A stretch of 64,000 nt of DNA from Phytoactinopolyspora mesophila (lineage in GTDB: Bacteria; Actinomycetota; Actinomycetes; Jiangellales; Jiangellaceae). The stretch is from contig NZ_WLZY01000001.1 of the NCBI RefSeq assembly GCF_010122465.1, positions 310,001-374,000 on the forward strand, written 5' to 3'. Below are positions 41,695-51,537 of this stretch, in pieces; the first letter of the stretch is position 1; every line of letters begins with the position of its first letter. The position numbers and the translations under genes were made by a program. The notes under the pieces were generated by a model. It did no database searches, was not told the DNA's origin, and was given only the letters and a program-made list of their open reading frames with translations.

Positions 41695-43302
41695 GTGACG
41701 GTCGACAACCGTAAGCATGCACAGAGTGAGTCCGGAACGGACAGCCGGTTCGGCGTATTCGCACACCTGCGGTCCGAGCACAGCGACGTGTACCGGCGGA
41801 TCATGTGTGTCTTCGTCACGGCCAAGGAACGTTTCCACGTGCACCTGCGCCCGGCAGATGTGTACTCGGAGATGCTGGTCGACGGCGGCCCTGTCATCGA
41901 GCTGGACGACATCGGGCAGAAGCTTGAAAGCCTCGAAGGCTGGGGCAACGTACGCTCTGACCCGGACACCAGCCGGGTCACCGCGGTGGAGGACTTCTAT
42001 CGCAGGCGGCTGCTGTACCAGCTCACGCATGCCGGCGACGCTGCGGAGCGTGCACTGCGAACCTTTGACGAGGCATTGGGCCGGCGCGGGGCGCTGCAGG
42101 CAGTGGCGCTTGCCGACATCGAGCTTGGATTGCGTGAGCTCATCGCGCTCGCCGCGGACGATCACCCTGACCTGGGCAAGCTGCGGAACGCGCTGAACGG
42201 TCTCACGGCGCGCTTCACCGACCTGGCCGAAAACGCTAGCGCGTTCATGTCGTCGCTGCAGCGCAGCATCGACCTGCAAGGGGCCAGTGAGGAAGCGTTC
42301 GTTGCGTACAAGGACAAGCTTGTCGAGTATCTCGAACGGTTCATCCAGGACCTCGTCACCGTCGGCGCGAGCATCGCCGGCCTGATCAAGGACATCGATG
42401 GGGAACGAATCGACCACCTGCTGGGCATGGTCGCCTCGGAAGAAGCGGCAGACGAGGCGCCTGATCCCGACGACCCGCAGGCGGAACTGGCACGCAAAAA
42501 CGCCCATGAGCGGTGGCGCAACCGGTGGTATGGCCTCACGTCGTGGTTCGTCTCCGCCGACAGCCGAGACAGTCAGGCCAAGCTTCTCCGCACCCGGGCG
42601 CTCGCCGCGATACCGGCGCTGCTGGACGTGGTCCGCGAGGTCAACGACCGCAGGGCTGGGCGTTCGGACCGGTCAGCCGACTTCCTGACCCTGGCGCGCT
42701 GGTTTGCTCTCGCCCCTGCGGACGGTGACCGGCACCGGCTGTGGCACTCGGCGTTCGGTCTGGGCTCTGCCCGTCACCTCACCGTCGACCCCGACACCCT
42801 GGCCCGATGGGACGCCGACGTCGCCACCGTGGGTACGCCGTGGAGCGAGGCGCAGCCGGTGATGGTCTCGCCACAGTTGCGTAAGACAGGAAGCTACGAG
42901 CGCCGTGGCAAACCCAACCAGGTCACCGACCGCAGCGAGTACAAGGCCATGCTCGCGGCCAGTGCGGCGGAGGAAGCCGAGCAGACCGCCCGCGCCCGCC
43001 AGGCTGTACTCACCAGCGGTCCGGTGTACCTTTCCCAAATCACCGAACTTGAGCGGCCCGCGTTCCAACTGTTCCTAACCCTGCTCGGCGACGCGCTGGC
43101 GGCCCGGGTGCCGGGCCAAGAGTCGGCGGAGGTCACCGTCGGCGACGGAAGCTTGCGCATCCGGCTGCAGGCACTGCCGGATGCGCAGATTGTCGAGATT
43201 CCCAGTACCGATGGCGTGCTGCGCGGCCCGGACCACATCGTCGAGATCGTCGACGCTGCCGCCGACCCGGCACGCGCCGGTACGGAGAGTGGGGCGGCAT
43301 GA
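41695..43302 (+). CDS. jetA: Wadjet JetA (DUF2397, kleisin-like)
   Basis: A 535-residue protein of the TIGR02677/DUF2397 family. It is rich in long helices, with winged-helix-like N- and C-terminal parts, as expected for a kleisin subunit that bridges the JetC SMC dimer. The N-terminus FGVFAHLRSEHSDVYRRIMCVFVTAKERF is typical. GTG 41695 starts the operon; its stop overlaps the jetB start (ATGA). In Wadjet the JetABC complex extrudes DNA loops and the JetD nuclease cuts small circular DNA. Family calls rest on recognition of the four-gene set. Confidence 0.88.
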   Translation: MTVDNRKHAQSESGTDSRFGVFAHLRSEHSDVYRRIMCVFVTAKERFHVHLRPADVYSEMLVDGGPVIELDDIGQKLESLEGWGNVRSDPDTSRVTAVEDFYRRRLLYQLTHAGDAAERALRTFDEALGRRGALQAVALADIELGLRELIALAADDHPDLGKLRNALNGLTARFTDLAENASAFMSSLQRSIDLQGASEEAFVAYKDKLVEYLERFIQDLVTVGASIAGLIKDIDGERIDHLLGMVASEEAADEAPDPDDPQAELARKNAHERWRNRWYGLTSWFVSADSRDSQAKLLRTRALAAIPALLDVVREVNDRRAGRSDRSADFLTLARWFALAPADGDRHRLWHSAFGLGSARHLTVDPDTLARWDADVATVGTPWSEAQPVMVSPQLRKTGSYERRGKPNQVTDRSEYKAMLAASAAEEAEQTARARQAVLTSGPVYLSQITELERPAFQLFLTLLGDALAARVPGQESAEVTVGDGSLRIRLQALPDAQIVEIPSTDGVLRGPDHIVEIVDAAADPARAGTESGAA

Positions 43303-44471
43303 CCGATGGCCCCTCGGAGCAGCAGCAGCGCGCCACCCGCATCCTGCTCAAGAAGCCGTTGCTGCGTGCCGTCGAAGTCGACGCATTCCGTGCCGTACGC
43401 CCGCACGTCCCGCAGCTTCGTACGTGGTTCGAGCTCAACACCGGCTGGCGCCTGCATGCGGACTCCGACGTGATCCGCCTGCTCAAGGAGCCGTCCGCTC
43501 CGGACGACCCCACCAGGCCGGCGGTGGATCCGCGCAGCAAGGCGGCGTTCAGCCGTCGCCGCTACATCCTTTTCTGCCTGGCGCTTGCTGCGCTGGAGCG
43601 AGCCGATGCGCAGATTCCCCTCGGCCGCCTGGCCGAGCAGGTGATGCTTCTGGCACATAGCCCCGTCCTGGAAGGCAGCGGCGTAGAGTTCACCCTGGCG
43701 GGCCGGGAACAGAAAGCCGATCTCGTGGCTGCGGTCCGGCTACTGTTGGAGCTCGGCGTGCTCACGCGGGTGGCCGGAGACGAGGAAGACTACCTACGCG
43801 ACACCGGTGACGTGCTCTACGACATCTCCCGCCGGGTCCTGTCCCAACTGCTGGCATCGCGGCGCGGACCGTCCACCATCGACGCACCGACACTGGACCA
43901 GCAACTTGCCGCCTTGTCCGCGCCCGACATGTTCGACTCACATGACATGCGCAACCGGCGCATCCGGCACCGTCTGACCCGCCGCCTCCTTGACGATCCG
44001 GTGCTCTATTTCGACGAGCTGGACGAGCACGAAGCGGAGTACCTTCGGAGCCAGCGGTCCGCGATCATCCGGCGGATCAGCGAGCAGACCGGGCTGGTGG
44101 GGGAGATCCGCGGTGAAGGCATCGCCATGGTCGACCCCGACGACGACCTCACCGACGTCAAGATGCCCGACACCGGCACCGGCGGGCACGTCACCCTGCT
44201 GCTAGCCGAGGCCCTGGCGGCCGAGCCAGACCGGGTGCACTCCATGGCAGAACTGCACGAGCGAACCCGTAGACTCGTCCAGGCGCACAAGGGCTATTGG
44301 CGCAAAACCGCCCAAGAGCCAGGCGCTGAGGTCGCTCTGGCTGGCACCGCAGTGGGCCGACTGGAAGCCTTGCGGCTGGCCGAACGGCGCGAGGATGGTG
44401 TGCGTGCGCTGCCCGCCCTCGCCCGGTTCGCCGTGGCTGAGCCGGTTGTTCGCGGCGCCGGACCCAGCTAG
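43299..44471 (+). CDS. jetB: Wadjet JetB (DUF2398, KITE-like)
   Basis: A 390-residue protein of the TIGR02678/DUF2398 family. The motifs RATRILLKKPLLRAVEVDAFRAV, RRRYILFCLALAALERADAQI and a winged-helix C-terminus (GGHVTLLLAEALAAEP) fit the family. It corresponds to the KITE subunit of MukBEF-like complexes. It overlaps jetA by ATGA and ends 13 bp before jetC. Confidence 0.88.
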   Translation: MTDGPSEQQQRATRILLKKPLLRAVEVDAFRAVRPHVPQLRTWFELNTGWRLHADSDVIRLLKEPSAPDDPTRPAVDPRSKAAFSRRRYILFCLALAALERADAQIPLGRLAEQVMLLAHSPVLEGSGVEFTLAGREQKADLVAAVRLLLELGVLTRVAGDEEDYLRDTGDVLYDISRRVLSQLLASRRGPSTIDAPTLDQQLAALSAPDMFDSHDMRNRRIRHRLTRRLLDDPVLYFDELDEHEAEYLRSQRSAIIRRISEQTGLVGEIRGEGIAMVDPDDDLTDVKMPDTGTGGHVTLLLAEALAAEPDRVHSMAELHERTRRLVQAHKGYWRKTAQEPGAEVALAGTAVGRLEALRLAERREDGVRALPALARFAVAEPVVRGAGPS

Positions 44472-44484
44472 CAGGAGGTTGTCG

Positions 44485-47400
44485 ATGAGCACAGCAATCG
44501 AGCTGCCGGCGCCCTCGTCGAGCCGCTGGCAGCCGCTACGGCTCGGCTTGATCGACCTGTTCTACTACGACGACGAGGTGTTCCCGTTCGTCGACGGCCG
44601 GCTGTTGCTGCGGGGCAACAACGGCACCGGCAAGTCGAAGGTCCTGGCACTCACTCTGCCGTTCCTGCTGGACGCGGACCTGTCCGCTCGACGGGTGGAA
44701 CCTGACGCCGACCCGAACAAGCGGATGGAATGGAACCTGCTTCTCGGCGGGGCACACCCCAACCAGGAGCGGCTCGGCTACGCGTGGCTGGAGTTCGGCT
44801 GCGTCGGAGCGGACGGCAGCCCGCTGTTCTGCACCCTGGGCGCGGGGTTGAAGGCGGTCGCCGGGCGAGGCATGGTCAAGCACTGGTTCTTCGTCACCAG
44901 TCAACGCGTGGGGGACGACCTCGCCTTGCTCGACTCCACCCGCACGGCGCTGAGCCGGGAGCGGCTGAGCGAGGCGCTGGACACGCACGGGCGCATCTAC
45001 GACGCCAAGCGCGACTATCGGCGCGCCGTCGACGAGAACCTGTTCGGCCTCGGCGAGCGCCGCTACGACGCCCTGGTCGACCTGCTCGTCCAGCTTCGTC
45101 AGCCGCAGCTGTCCAAGCGGCCCAGCGAGCGTGCGCTCTCCGATGCCCTCACCGAGTCACTCCCTCCCGTCCGGGCTGACCTCATCGATTACGTCGCCGA
45201 AGGCTTTCGTGGCCTGGATGAGGAGCGCGAGCAGCTTGAGCAACTGTCCGACACCGCGCGGTCGGCAGAAGCGTTCCTGGAGCATTACCGCCGGTACGCC
45301 CAGGTGATCAGTCGGCGCCGCGCGCAGGGCCCCCGGCAAGCACAGGCCACCTTCGAACATCTCGGCCGCGAGCTGCTCCGCGCTCAGGAAGCGTTACACG
45401 AGCAGGACGAAGCGGCGACCGCCGCCGGTCAGCAGGTTGCCACGCTGCGACAGCAGCTCTTGTCACTGGAAGCGGAATGGGAGGCACTGCTCGAAGGCGA
45501 GCACGCCGAGGCCGAGGCGCAGCTAAGTGCTGCCGAGCGGGAGAAGTCGGCCGCACAAGACCGGGCACGGGACACGGCCGAGGTCCTGGAGAGCGCAACG
45601 CGTGAGCTGGTCACGGCGGACGAGGTCGTGGAAGCGGTACGGGCGGATGCCGAGTCCGCTGCCGAACAGCGCGAGACGGCGGGCGCCCAGGCAACCGAGG
45701 CTGCCGGGACGGCCGGCGTCGCCACCGAGCACGCCGGGGCCGTCGCTGACGTCGACGTCGCCGTCGATGCCGCCAAACAGGCGACCCACGACGTGGTCCA
45801 GCGACGACGGCGCGCGATAACGCGGGTGCGCGATCTGATGACTGCCGCGGAGAAGTCCGACCAGGAGCTGGCCGCGGCGCAGCGCTGGCTGGATGAGATG
45901 GCCGCGTTGCTTGACCGCCGGCTGGCCCGGCAAAACGAAGCCGACGCGGCAGCCACCCGTGCCGGCGAAGAGTTGGTCGCCCAGGTCAGATCACATTTGC
46001 AAGCGCTGGTCGAGGTGCAGATCGGCGATGTCGTGCCGGTGCTCGACGCCCTGCAGGAGTGGGGCACCACGCTTGAAGGCGCGAACCCGGCTGCGGCTGC
46101 GCTGGCCGAGGCGGCACAACGAGTACGTGACGAGATCGCCGAGACGCGTGCCCGCGGGAGGGCGCGTGACGGCGAGCTCGAGGCGCACGCGGACGAGCTC
46201 GAGCAGGAGATCGCCGACCTGGAGCAGGGTCGATCCCAGCCGCCACCGGCCCGGCACACACGGAACGACGACATGCCCGGGGTCCCGCTGTGGCGCTCGA
46301 TCGACTTCGCCGAGACGACCAGCCCGGGGGAGCGGGCGGGATTCGAAGCGGCCCTCGAGGCGGCTGGGTTGCTCGACGCGCACATCCTGCCTGGTGGCGA
46401 GGTGCGCTCACCCGCCGACGGTGAGCTCCTCCTCGAACCACGCCCGGTGGACGGAGCCTCAGACGACGCGTCGGCTCCCCAGCCGGTCACTTTGGCCGGC
46501 GTGCTGCGCCCGGAGCTCCCGCCCGACGCCGCCGGCGTGCGAGTGAGCGATGTCAACGCCGTGCTGCGCAGCGTCGGCGTACGTCCGGCCTCCGGCGGCT
46601 CACGCAGGGTGGCCGACGAGGCGCCAGCCTGGGTGTCGGCGGACGGGCGGTTCCAGCTCGGCGTCGTCACGGGGGCGTGGTCCAAAACGGAGGCGTCGTA
46701 CATCGGTGAGGGGGCCCGCGAGGCCGCGCGGCAACGGCGGATGGCCGAGGCCCGGGCCGAGCTGGAGGCTGTCCGGATCGAGCGTGCCGAGGTGGCCCGG
46801 CTGCTGGACCAGCTCGAGGAGCGAGCACGCCGGGTGCAGCGGGAGGTCGACGAGCTGCCCAGCGACTCCGCGCTGCGGGACTCGTACGCCGATGTGAAGT
46901 CCGCACACGATGGCGTGGTCGAGGCAACCGGTCAACGCGATGGGGCCGTGGCGGCCGTCGACGAAGCACGAGCGAAGGCGCAGCGCGACGCCGCGGAACT
47001 CGCAGAGACAGCGGCCACGCTGGACCTGCCCACGACCCGTGCGGACCTCGAGGAGGTGAGCTCCGCCGTCAACACCTACGCGGCGGCCCTGGCCAGCTTG
47101 TGGCACGCGGTCGACGTGGCAGCGCGGGAGGCCCGGCGGCTGGCTGCGGCTGAGACCACCCGCCTCGAGACGGCGAAACGGCATGCCAGCGCCGGGCAAC
47201 GCAAGCAGCGCAGCGACGACGAGCTGGCCGCGGCTGAGACGCGGTATCAGACGCTGGAGAGCACTGTCGGCGCCGACGTCCGTGAATTCCAGCAACGCAG
47301 GTTGACGGTGAAGCGGAACAAGCAAGAGACCGAAGCGCAGCTGGAGAGTGCGCGTGAGCACCTCACACAGGTGCGGGAGAAGTTGGCCACCATGCGAGAG

Positions 47401-48600
47401 CAGGAGCGCCAGCTCTCCGAACAGCAGCACGATGCCGACAACGATCGAAGCCAGGCCATAGCGGCGCTGCGCCGCACCACGAGCCGGGGCGTGCTCGGAG
47501 TTGCGTGTCCCACGTTGACGGTGCCTGACCCCGACGAGGAATGGAGCATCGCCCAGGCCGTCGCGCTCGCGCGGACCGTCGAGCAGGAGCTGTCCGAGAT
47601 CGAGGCCGACGACGCAGCGTACGAGCGTGTGTATGCACGGCTGGGGCCGGAGGTCACCGCGTTGCAGACGGCGCTGAGCCGGCACGGGCACAGCGCGGTC
47701 GGCGATCCGAACGACGACGGCTACACCGTGTCGGTCTTGTTCGGTGGCCGCCAGGTGCCCGTGCCTGAGCTCGTCGTCATGCTCCGGGAGGACATTGAGG
47801 CGCGGGAACGCCTCCTCGGGGCTCGAGAGCGTGAGATCATCGAGAACCATTTGGTCACTGAGGTCGGTGCGAACCTTGCGGACCTGGTCGCCGAAGCCGA
47901 GGCCCAGGTTCGTGCCCTAAATGAGGAGCTTTCGGAGCGCCCGACATCTACCGGGATGAAGCTGCGTGTCGTCTGGCGGCTCCGCCGGGACGGCCCGGCC
48001 GGCTTGCCCGAGGCGCGCCGTCGTCTGTTGCAGCTCGCGGATGCGTGGAGTGCGGAGGACCGTCGCGAGATCGGCGGGTTCTTGCAGGCGCAGATCAACG
48101 ACGAGCGCGACCACGACGAGACAGGCACCTGGCATGAACATCTGGAACGCGCCCTCGACTACCGCTCGTGGCACGAGTTCACCGTCGAGCGCTACCAGAA
48201 CGGGGCATGGCGCTCTGCCTCCGGCCCCGCATCCGGCGGAGAGCGGGTCCTGGCTGCGAGCATTCCGCTGTTCGCGGCCGCGTCGTCGCACTACCGGACG
48301 GCAACCAAGCCACACGCTGCGCGGCTGGTCACGCTGGACGAGGCATTCGCCGGGGTCGACGACGACTCGCGTGCCAAGTCGCTCGGCCTGCTTCGTGCTT
48401 TCGACCTGGACGTGGTGATGACCAGCGAGCGCGAGTGGGGCTGTTACCCAGAGGTCCCGGGCCTGTCGATCGCACAGCTGTCCCGGGTTGAGGGCATCCC
48501 AGCGGTGCTGGTTACCTTGTGGGAGTGGGACGGCCTGACCCGTACGAGGGTAGAACGTGATAGCGATCCCGAACCTGCCGCCGGGAGTCTGTGGACGTGA
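44485..48600 (+). CDS. jetC: Wadjet JetC (SMC/MukB-like ATPase)
   Basis: A 1371-residue SMC-type protein of the TIGR02680 family. Walker A GNNGTGKS is at residues 44-51. Two long coiled-coil arms rich in Glu, Ala and Arg flank a hinge-like globular part in the middle. The ABC signature SGGER begins near residue 1250 and Walker B LVTLDEAFAGVD near 1281. All ATPase motifs are intact. It is the DNA-loop-extruding motor. ATG 44485 is preceded by AGGAGG with a 6-nt gap; an upstream in-frame start at 44395 lies within jetB and is rejected. Confidence 0.93.
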   Translation: MSTAIELPAPSSSRWQPLRLGLIDLFYYDDEVFPFVDGRLLLRGNNGTGKSKVLALTLPFLLDADLSARRVEPDADPNKRMEWNLLLGGAHPNQERLGYAWLEFGCVGADGSPLFCTLGAGLKAVAGRGMVKHWFFVTSQRVGDDLALLDSTRTALSRERLSEALDTHGRIYDAKRDYRRAVDENLFGLGERRYDALVDLLVQLRQPQLSKRPSERALSDALTESLPPVRADLIDYVAEGFRGLDEEREQLEQLSDTARSAEAFLEHYRRYAQVISRRRAQGPRQAQATFEHLGRELLRAQEALHEQDEAATAAGQQVATLRQQLLSLEAEWEALLEGEHAEAEAQLSAAEREKSAAQDRARDTAEVLESATRELVTADEVVEAVRADAESAAEQRETAGAQATEAAGTAGVATEHAGAVADVDVAVDAAKQATHDVVQRRRRAITRVRDLMTAAEKSDQELAAAQRWLDEMAALLDRRLARQNEADAAATRAGEELVAQVRSHLQALVEVQIGDVVPVLDALQEWGTTLEGANPAAAALAEAAQRVRDEIAETRARGRARDGELEAHADELEQEIADLEQGRSQPPPARHTRNDDMPGVPLWRSIDFAETTSPGERAGFEAALEAAGLLDAHILPGGEVRSPADGELLLEPRPVDGASDDASAPQPVTLAGVLRPELPPDAAGVRVSDVNAVLRSVGVRPASGGSRRVADEAPAWVSADGRFQLGVVTGAWSKTEASYIGEGAREAARQRRMAEARAELEAVRIERAEVARLLDQLEERARRVQREVDELPSDSALRDSYADVKSAHDGVVEATGQRDGAVAAVDEARAKAQRDAAELAETAATLDLPTTRADLEEVSSAVNTYAAALASLWHAVDVAAREARRLAAAETTRLETAKRHASAGQRKQRSDDELAAAETRYQTLESTVGADVREFQQRRLTVKRNKQETEAQLESAREHLTQVREKLATMREQERQLSEQQHDADNDRSQAIAALRRTTSRGVLGVACPTLTVPDPDEEWSIAQAVALARTVEQELSEIEADDAAYERVYARLGPEVTALQTALSRHGHSAVGDPNDDGYTVSVLFGGRQVPVPELVVMLREDIEARERLLGAREREIIENHLVTEVGANLADLVAEAEAQVRALNEELSERPTSTGMKLRVVWRLRRDGPAGLPEARRRLLQLADAWSAEDRREIGGFLQAQINDERDHDETGTWHEHLERALDYRSWHEFTVERYQNGAWRSASGPASGGERVLAASIPLFAAASSHYRTATKPHAARLVTLDEAFAGVDDDSRAKSLGLLRAFDLDVVMTSEREWGCYPEVPGLSIAQLSRVEGIPAVLVTLWEWDGLTRTRVERDSDPEPAAGSLWT

Positions 48601-48645
48601 TCTCGAGATCAGACAGCAGGACACAGGCCACGGCGCTGTTTGGTC

Positions 48646-50082
48646 ATGGTGCCGAGTACCCGGAAATACAGCCTGTGGGATGCGATGACGACCGGTGATC
48701 TCGAACGGCTGCGGCGACTACTCGGTGTGCCCGAGACGGAATGGATCGTTGACCGGGCGCGAACTCGTCTGGCCAAGGGTACGGCGCTGGATGGCAGCAT
48801 CACGCTGTCGCGCGCATCCGATCCGCAGCGTGCCGCCGCCGGTCGGCTCCTCGGCCGCTCGGTGGGCCAGGGCCGCTCGGTGACTGTGTCTCTAGGTCAG
48901 CTGGACCAGGTCCTGCGTACATCGGGCGCCTGGCCGGAAGGGCTCGCGGCGGCCGTGGTTGCGTTGAAGGGCCCGGTCGATGATCCCGCTGAACGGCAGG
49001 CGCTGCGCGACGCTTGGCGCGCGGTGGACTACCGGCTGGTCGAGCTTGCCGCCGAGCGGCTCGAGCTGAAGGAGTGGGTTCAACGTGTGCGTTCTCGTGG
49101 CCATCTCAAACGCATCGCAGGCAACGCCGAGGACGCGTTGGCGCTGGTGGATGACCTCACGGCGGTAGTGCGGGCGCTGCCAACCGAGGGCGAGTCATTA
49201 GCCGGCTTCGCCGCCCGTGTCTTGCATCGGGCTCACGCGCTCGACGCCGGCACCGCGCTGGGAAACCTGGCCGCCGACGCGGCGGGCGTGATCGGTACCA
49301 GTGCGTGGGCGGGTGAGACTGGTGAGCCGGTGTTGTTCGAGTCGGAACTCTTCGGAATCGTCACCCACAGTCCGGTCGACAGCAGGTTGGAGTCGTCGGT
49401 TCCCGTGACGACTGCCGCTGCCGCAGCGGGAAAATCAGGCGTTCGACGCGGTACGGCAGCGTGGCGAAGATACGCGTGGGCATCGGTGGGCGTGCTCGTC
49501 GACGACTTGTCGTCGTCGGTGCTCACGCTTGGTCTGCCGGGTGGAACGTCCTCTCCCACGGCGTATGCGCTCGCGCAGCTGTCTGGGGCTGGCCAACCTG
49601 TCGTCCTGACTCTTCGTCAGGTGATGGCCGATGATCCCGGTGTCATCCCGTCTGTGGTCTATGTATGTGAGAATCCCGCTGTCGTGTCGGCCGCCGCCGA
49701 CCAGCTGGGTTCGGCGTCGTCGCCGGTCGTGTGCGTCGGTGGACAGCCCGGCTCCGCGGCCGTTGCTCTCCTGAATCAATTGGGAGAATGCGGAGCCGCG
49801 TTGCGCTATCACGGTGACTTCGACTGGGGCGGGATCAGTATCGCTCGCACAATGACGTCGCAGGTGGGGTGGGAGCCGTGGCGATTTCGTGCTGCCGACT
49901 ACATGAGCGCACTGGAAGGGATCGAGCGCACCGGTTGTCGCCTGGAGAAGCTGGCGGAGCCCCACGGAGGGGTACCTGGCACGCCGTGGGACCCTGAACT
50001 ATCGACGACGATGGCCCACCATGGTCTTCGCATCGAGGAAGAATTCGTGCTCGACGACCTGCTCCGTGACCTGGCCGACTGA
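48646..50082 (+). CDS. jetD: Wadjet JetD (DUF3323/DUF2399, Toprim nuclease)
   Basis: A 478-residue protein of the TIGR02679 family. The N-terminal domain (LRRLLGVPETEWIVDRARTRL) matches DUF3323. The C-terminal part is a Toprim-like nuclease with the catalytic Glu in VYVCENPAVV and the DxD pair in YHGDFDWGGISIA. In Wadjet it cuts plasmid DNA bent by the stalled SMC motor. The start is uncertain: ATG 48646 or 48685, with no strong ribosome site. It is 45 bp after jetC and ends the operon. Confidence 0.9.
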   Translation: MVPSTRKYSLWDAMTTGDLERLRRLLGVPETEWIVDRARTRLAKGTALDGSITLSRASDPQRAAAGRLLGRSVGQGRSVTVSLGQLDQVLRTSGAWPEGLAAAVVALKGPVDDPAERQALRDAWRAVDYRLVELAAERLELKEWVQRVRSRGHLKRIAGNAEDALALVDDLTAVVRALPTEGESLAGFAARVLHRAHALDAGTALGNLAADAAGVIGTSAWAGETGEPVLFESELFGIVTHSPVDSRLESSVPVTTAAAAAGKSGVRRGTAAWRRYAWASVGVLVDDLSSSVLTLGLPGGTSSPTAYALAQLSGAGQPVVLTLRQVMADDPGVIPSVVYVCENPAVVSAAADQLGSASSPVVCVGGQPGSAAVALLNQLGECGAALRYHGDFDWGGISIARTMTSQVGWEPWRFRAADYMSALEGIERTGCRLEKLAEPHGGVPGTPWDPELSTTMAHHGLRIEEEFVLDDLLRDLAD

Positions 50083-50099
50083 CGCGAGAGGGTAGACAC

Positions 50100-50678
50100 G
50101 TGAATTTTGCTGTGAGCCCCGCAACGCTGGAGCGGTTCAACGACGTCTCGGCCATGCTCGGGCCGAAGAATCCCAGCTCGTCGGTGTGCTGGTGCCTGAG
50201 TCACCGGCTCGACTCGAAGACCAATCGGGAACTCGTCGGACCTGCCCGCGGCGAATACGTCAGGGAGCTGTGCTCTCGTGAGATCGCACCCGGTGTCTTG
50301 GCCTACGAGGATGACGAGGTCGTCGGCTGGGCCGCGGTCGCACCTCGGTCAGAACTGCCTTTCGCCCGGTCGAGGAAGATCCCGCATGTTGATCAGCTGC
50401 CGGTCTGGTCGGTGTGGTGCATCCGGGTGCGCCCTGGCCACAGAGGCAAAGGCGTCTCTCATGCGCTTCTCCAGGGTGCTGTCGCGTTCGCGCGCTCGCA
50501 TGGCGCACCTGCGATCGAGGGGTACCCGGTCGACAACGAAGGGAAGAAGGTCGACACCACGATGGCGTACGTGGGCACCCGCACGCTCTTCGAGCGAGCG
50601 GGTTTCATCAAGGCCGCTGACACAGACTCGGTCTCCGGCGGCTTCCCGCGTGTCCTCATGCGCTTGGACCTGCAATGA
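50100..50678 (+). CDS. GNAT N-acetyltransferase
   Basis: A 192-residue acetyltransferase with the acetyl-CoA loop RPGHRGKGVSHALLQGA and the strands VVGWAAVAPRSELPFA and WSVWCIRVRP. GTG 50100 follows GAGAGGG. It lies 17 bp after jetD in the same direction, so it may share the transcript, but such enzymes are not known parts of Wadjet. Confidence 0.85.
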   Translation: MNFAVSPATLERFNDVSAMLGPKNPSSSVCWCLSHRLDSKTNRELVGPARGEYVRELCSREIAPGVLAYEDDEVVGWAAVAPRSELPFARSRKIPHVDQLPVWSVWCIRVRPGHRGKGVSHALLQGAVAFARSHGAPAIEGYPVDNEGKKVDTTMAYVGTRTLFERAGFIKAADTDSVSGGFPRVLMRLDLQ

Positions 50679-50731
50679 GGTGACTCCGACGGGAAGCGGA
50701 TGGTGGCGAAAAGATCGGTTAGCGTTGCCGA

Positions 50732-51466
50732 ATGGCCCCAGACCCATATGGCGACCGCGAACTGGTCGCGCTCTACGACATCGACAACCCCGGCGGAGCA
50801 GACCACGACTATTACCGGGCGCTGGCCGACGAGATCGGCGCCCGGTCCATTCTTGATCTGGGCTGCGGCACGGGTCTGCTGACTCGCTCGTTCGTCCGGC
50901 CGGACCGGACAGTAGTCGGGATCGACCCGAGTGCCACGATGCTGGACTGGGCGCGCCGACAGCCTGGGGCGGACGCGGTGAGGTGGATCCTGGGCACCGC
51001 TGCGGCCATCGAGCCTGACGCATCGGTGGATCTTGCGGTCTGCACCGGCAACGCGATCATGCATGTTTCTTCCGAGGAGCTTCCGGCAACGCTGCGCAAC
51101 ATTGCGACCGCACTGCGGCCTGGTGGAACGTTCAGCTTCGAGTCCCGCAACCCTGGCTTCCGGGAGTGGGAAACCTGGACACGTGCGGCCACCTATGGGG
51201 AGCGAGACACCGACCTCGGCCGGCTACGTGAGTGGCTCGACGTCACCGAGGTGGCCGACGGCCGGGTGGTGTTCGATGCCCACAACGTGCTGCCGGACGG
51301 AGAGGTGCGCATCTACACGTCGGTGCTGTACTTCCGCGGCGCCGACGAGTTCGCGGACGCGCTACGCGAAGCCGGGTTCGACGACGTCACCATCTCCGGC
51401 GGCTGGCGTGGTGAACCCGTCACCACTGACTCACCCGTCCTCGTGGTGCGTGCGTCCACCCGTTGA
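50732..51466 (+). CDS. SAM-dependent methyltransferase
   Basis: A 244-residue class I methyltransferase: N-terminus ALYDIDNPGGADHDYYRALA, motif I ILDLGCGTGLLTRSF, acidic end VVGIDPSATML, then VDLAVCTGNAIMHV. It is of the Methyltransf_25 type with unknown substrate. It ends two bases before the second 40-bp palindromic repeat. Confidence 0.85.
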   Translation: MAPDPYGDRELVALYDIDNPGGADHDYYRALADEIGARSILDLGCGTGLLTRSFVRPDRTVVGIDPSATMLDWARRQPGADAVRWILGTAAAIEPDASVDLAVCTGNAIMHVSSEELPATLRNIATALRPGGTFSFESRNPGFREWETWTRAATYGERDTDLGRLREWLDVTEVADGRVVFDAHNVLPDGEVRIYTSVLYFRGADEFADALREAGFDDVTISGGWRGEPVTTDSPVLVVRASTR

Positions 51467-51468
51467 TC

Positions 51469-51508
51469 TACCGACATTGCGGTCACCAGAACCACCAGGA
51501 TGTAGGTA
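51469..51508. repeat. 40-bp palindromic repeat, copy 2 (degenerate)
   Basis: It starts TACCGACATTGCGG and ends GGATGTAGGTA, 40 bp in total as in the other copies. The outer arms pair with one mismatch; the interior has decayed. It lies between convergent genes. Confidence 0.65.
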
Positions 51509-51537
51509 CATTCTCGAGCTCCTGGCGCTCGCGTTGA

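Noticed and set aside
41561-41764. 67-codon minus-strand frame over the Wadjet left edge
   Set aside because: A different frame of the same strand shows the FecE-like tail, which explains the DNA better.
45429-46703. 424-codon minus-strand frame inside jetC
   Set aside because: Ser/Ala/Arg-rich antisense shadow of a GC-rich coiled-coil gene; no recognisable domain.
46600-47850. 416-codon minus-strand frame inside jetC
   Set aside because: Antisense shadow with no start context or family similarity, opposite conserved SMC coding sequence.
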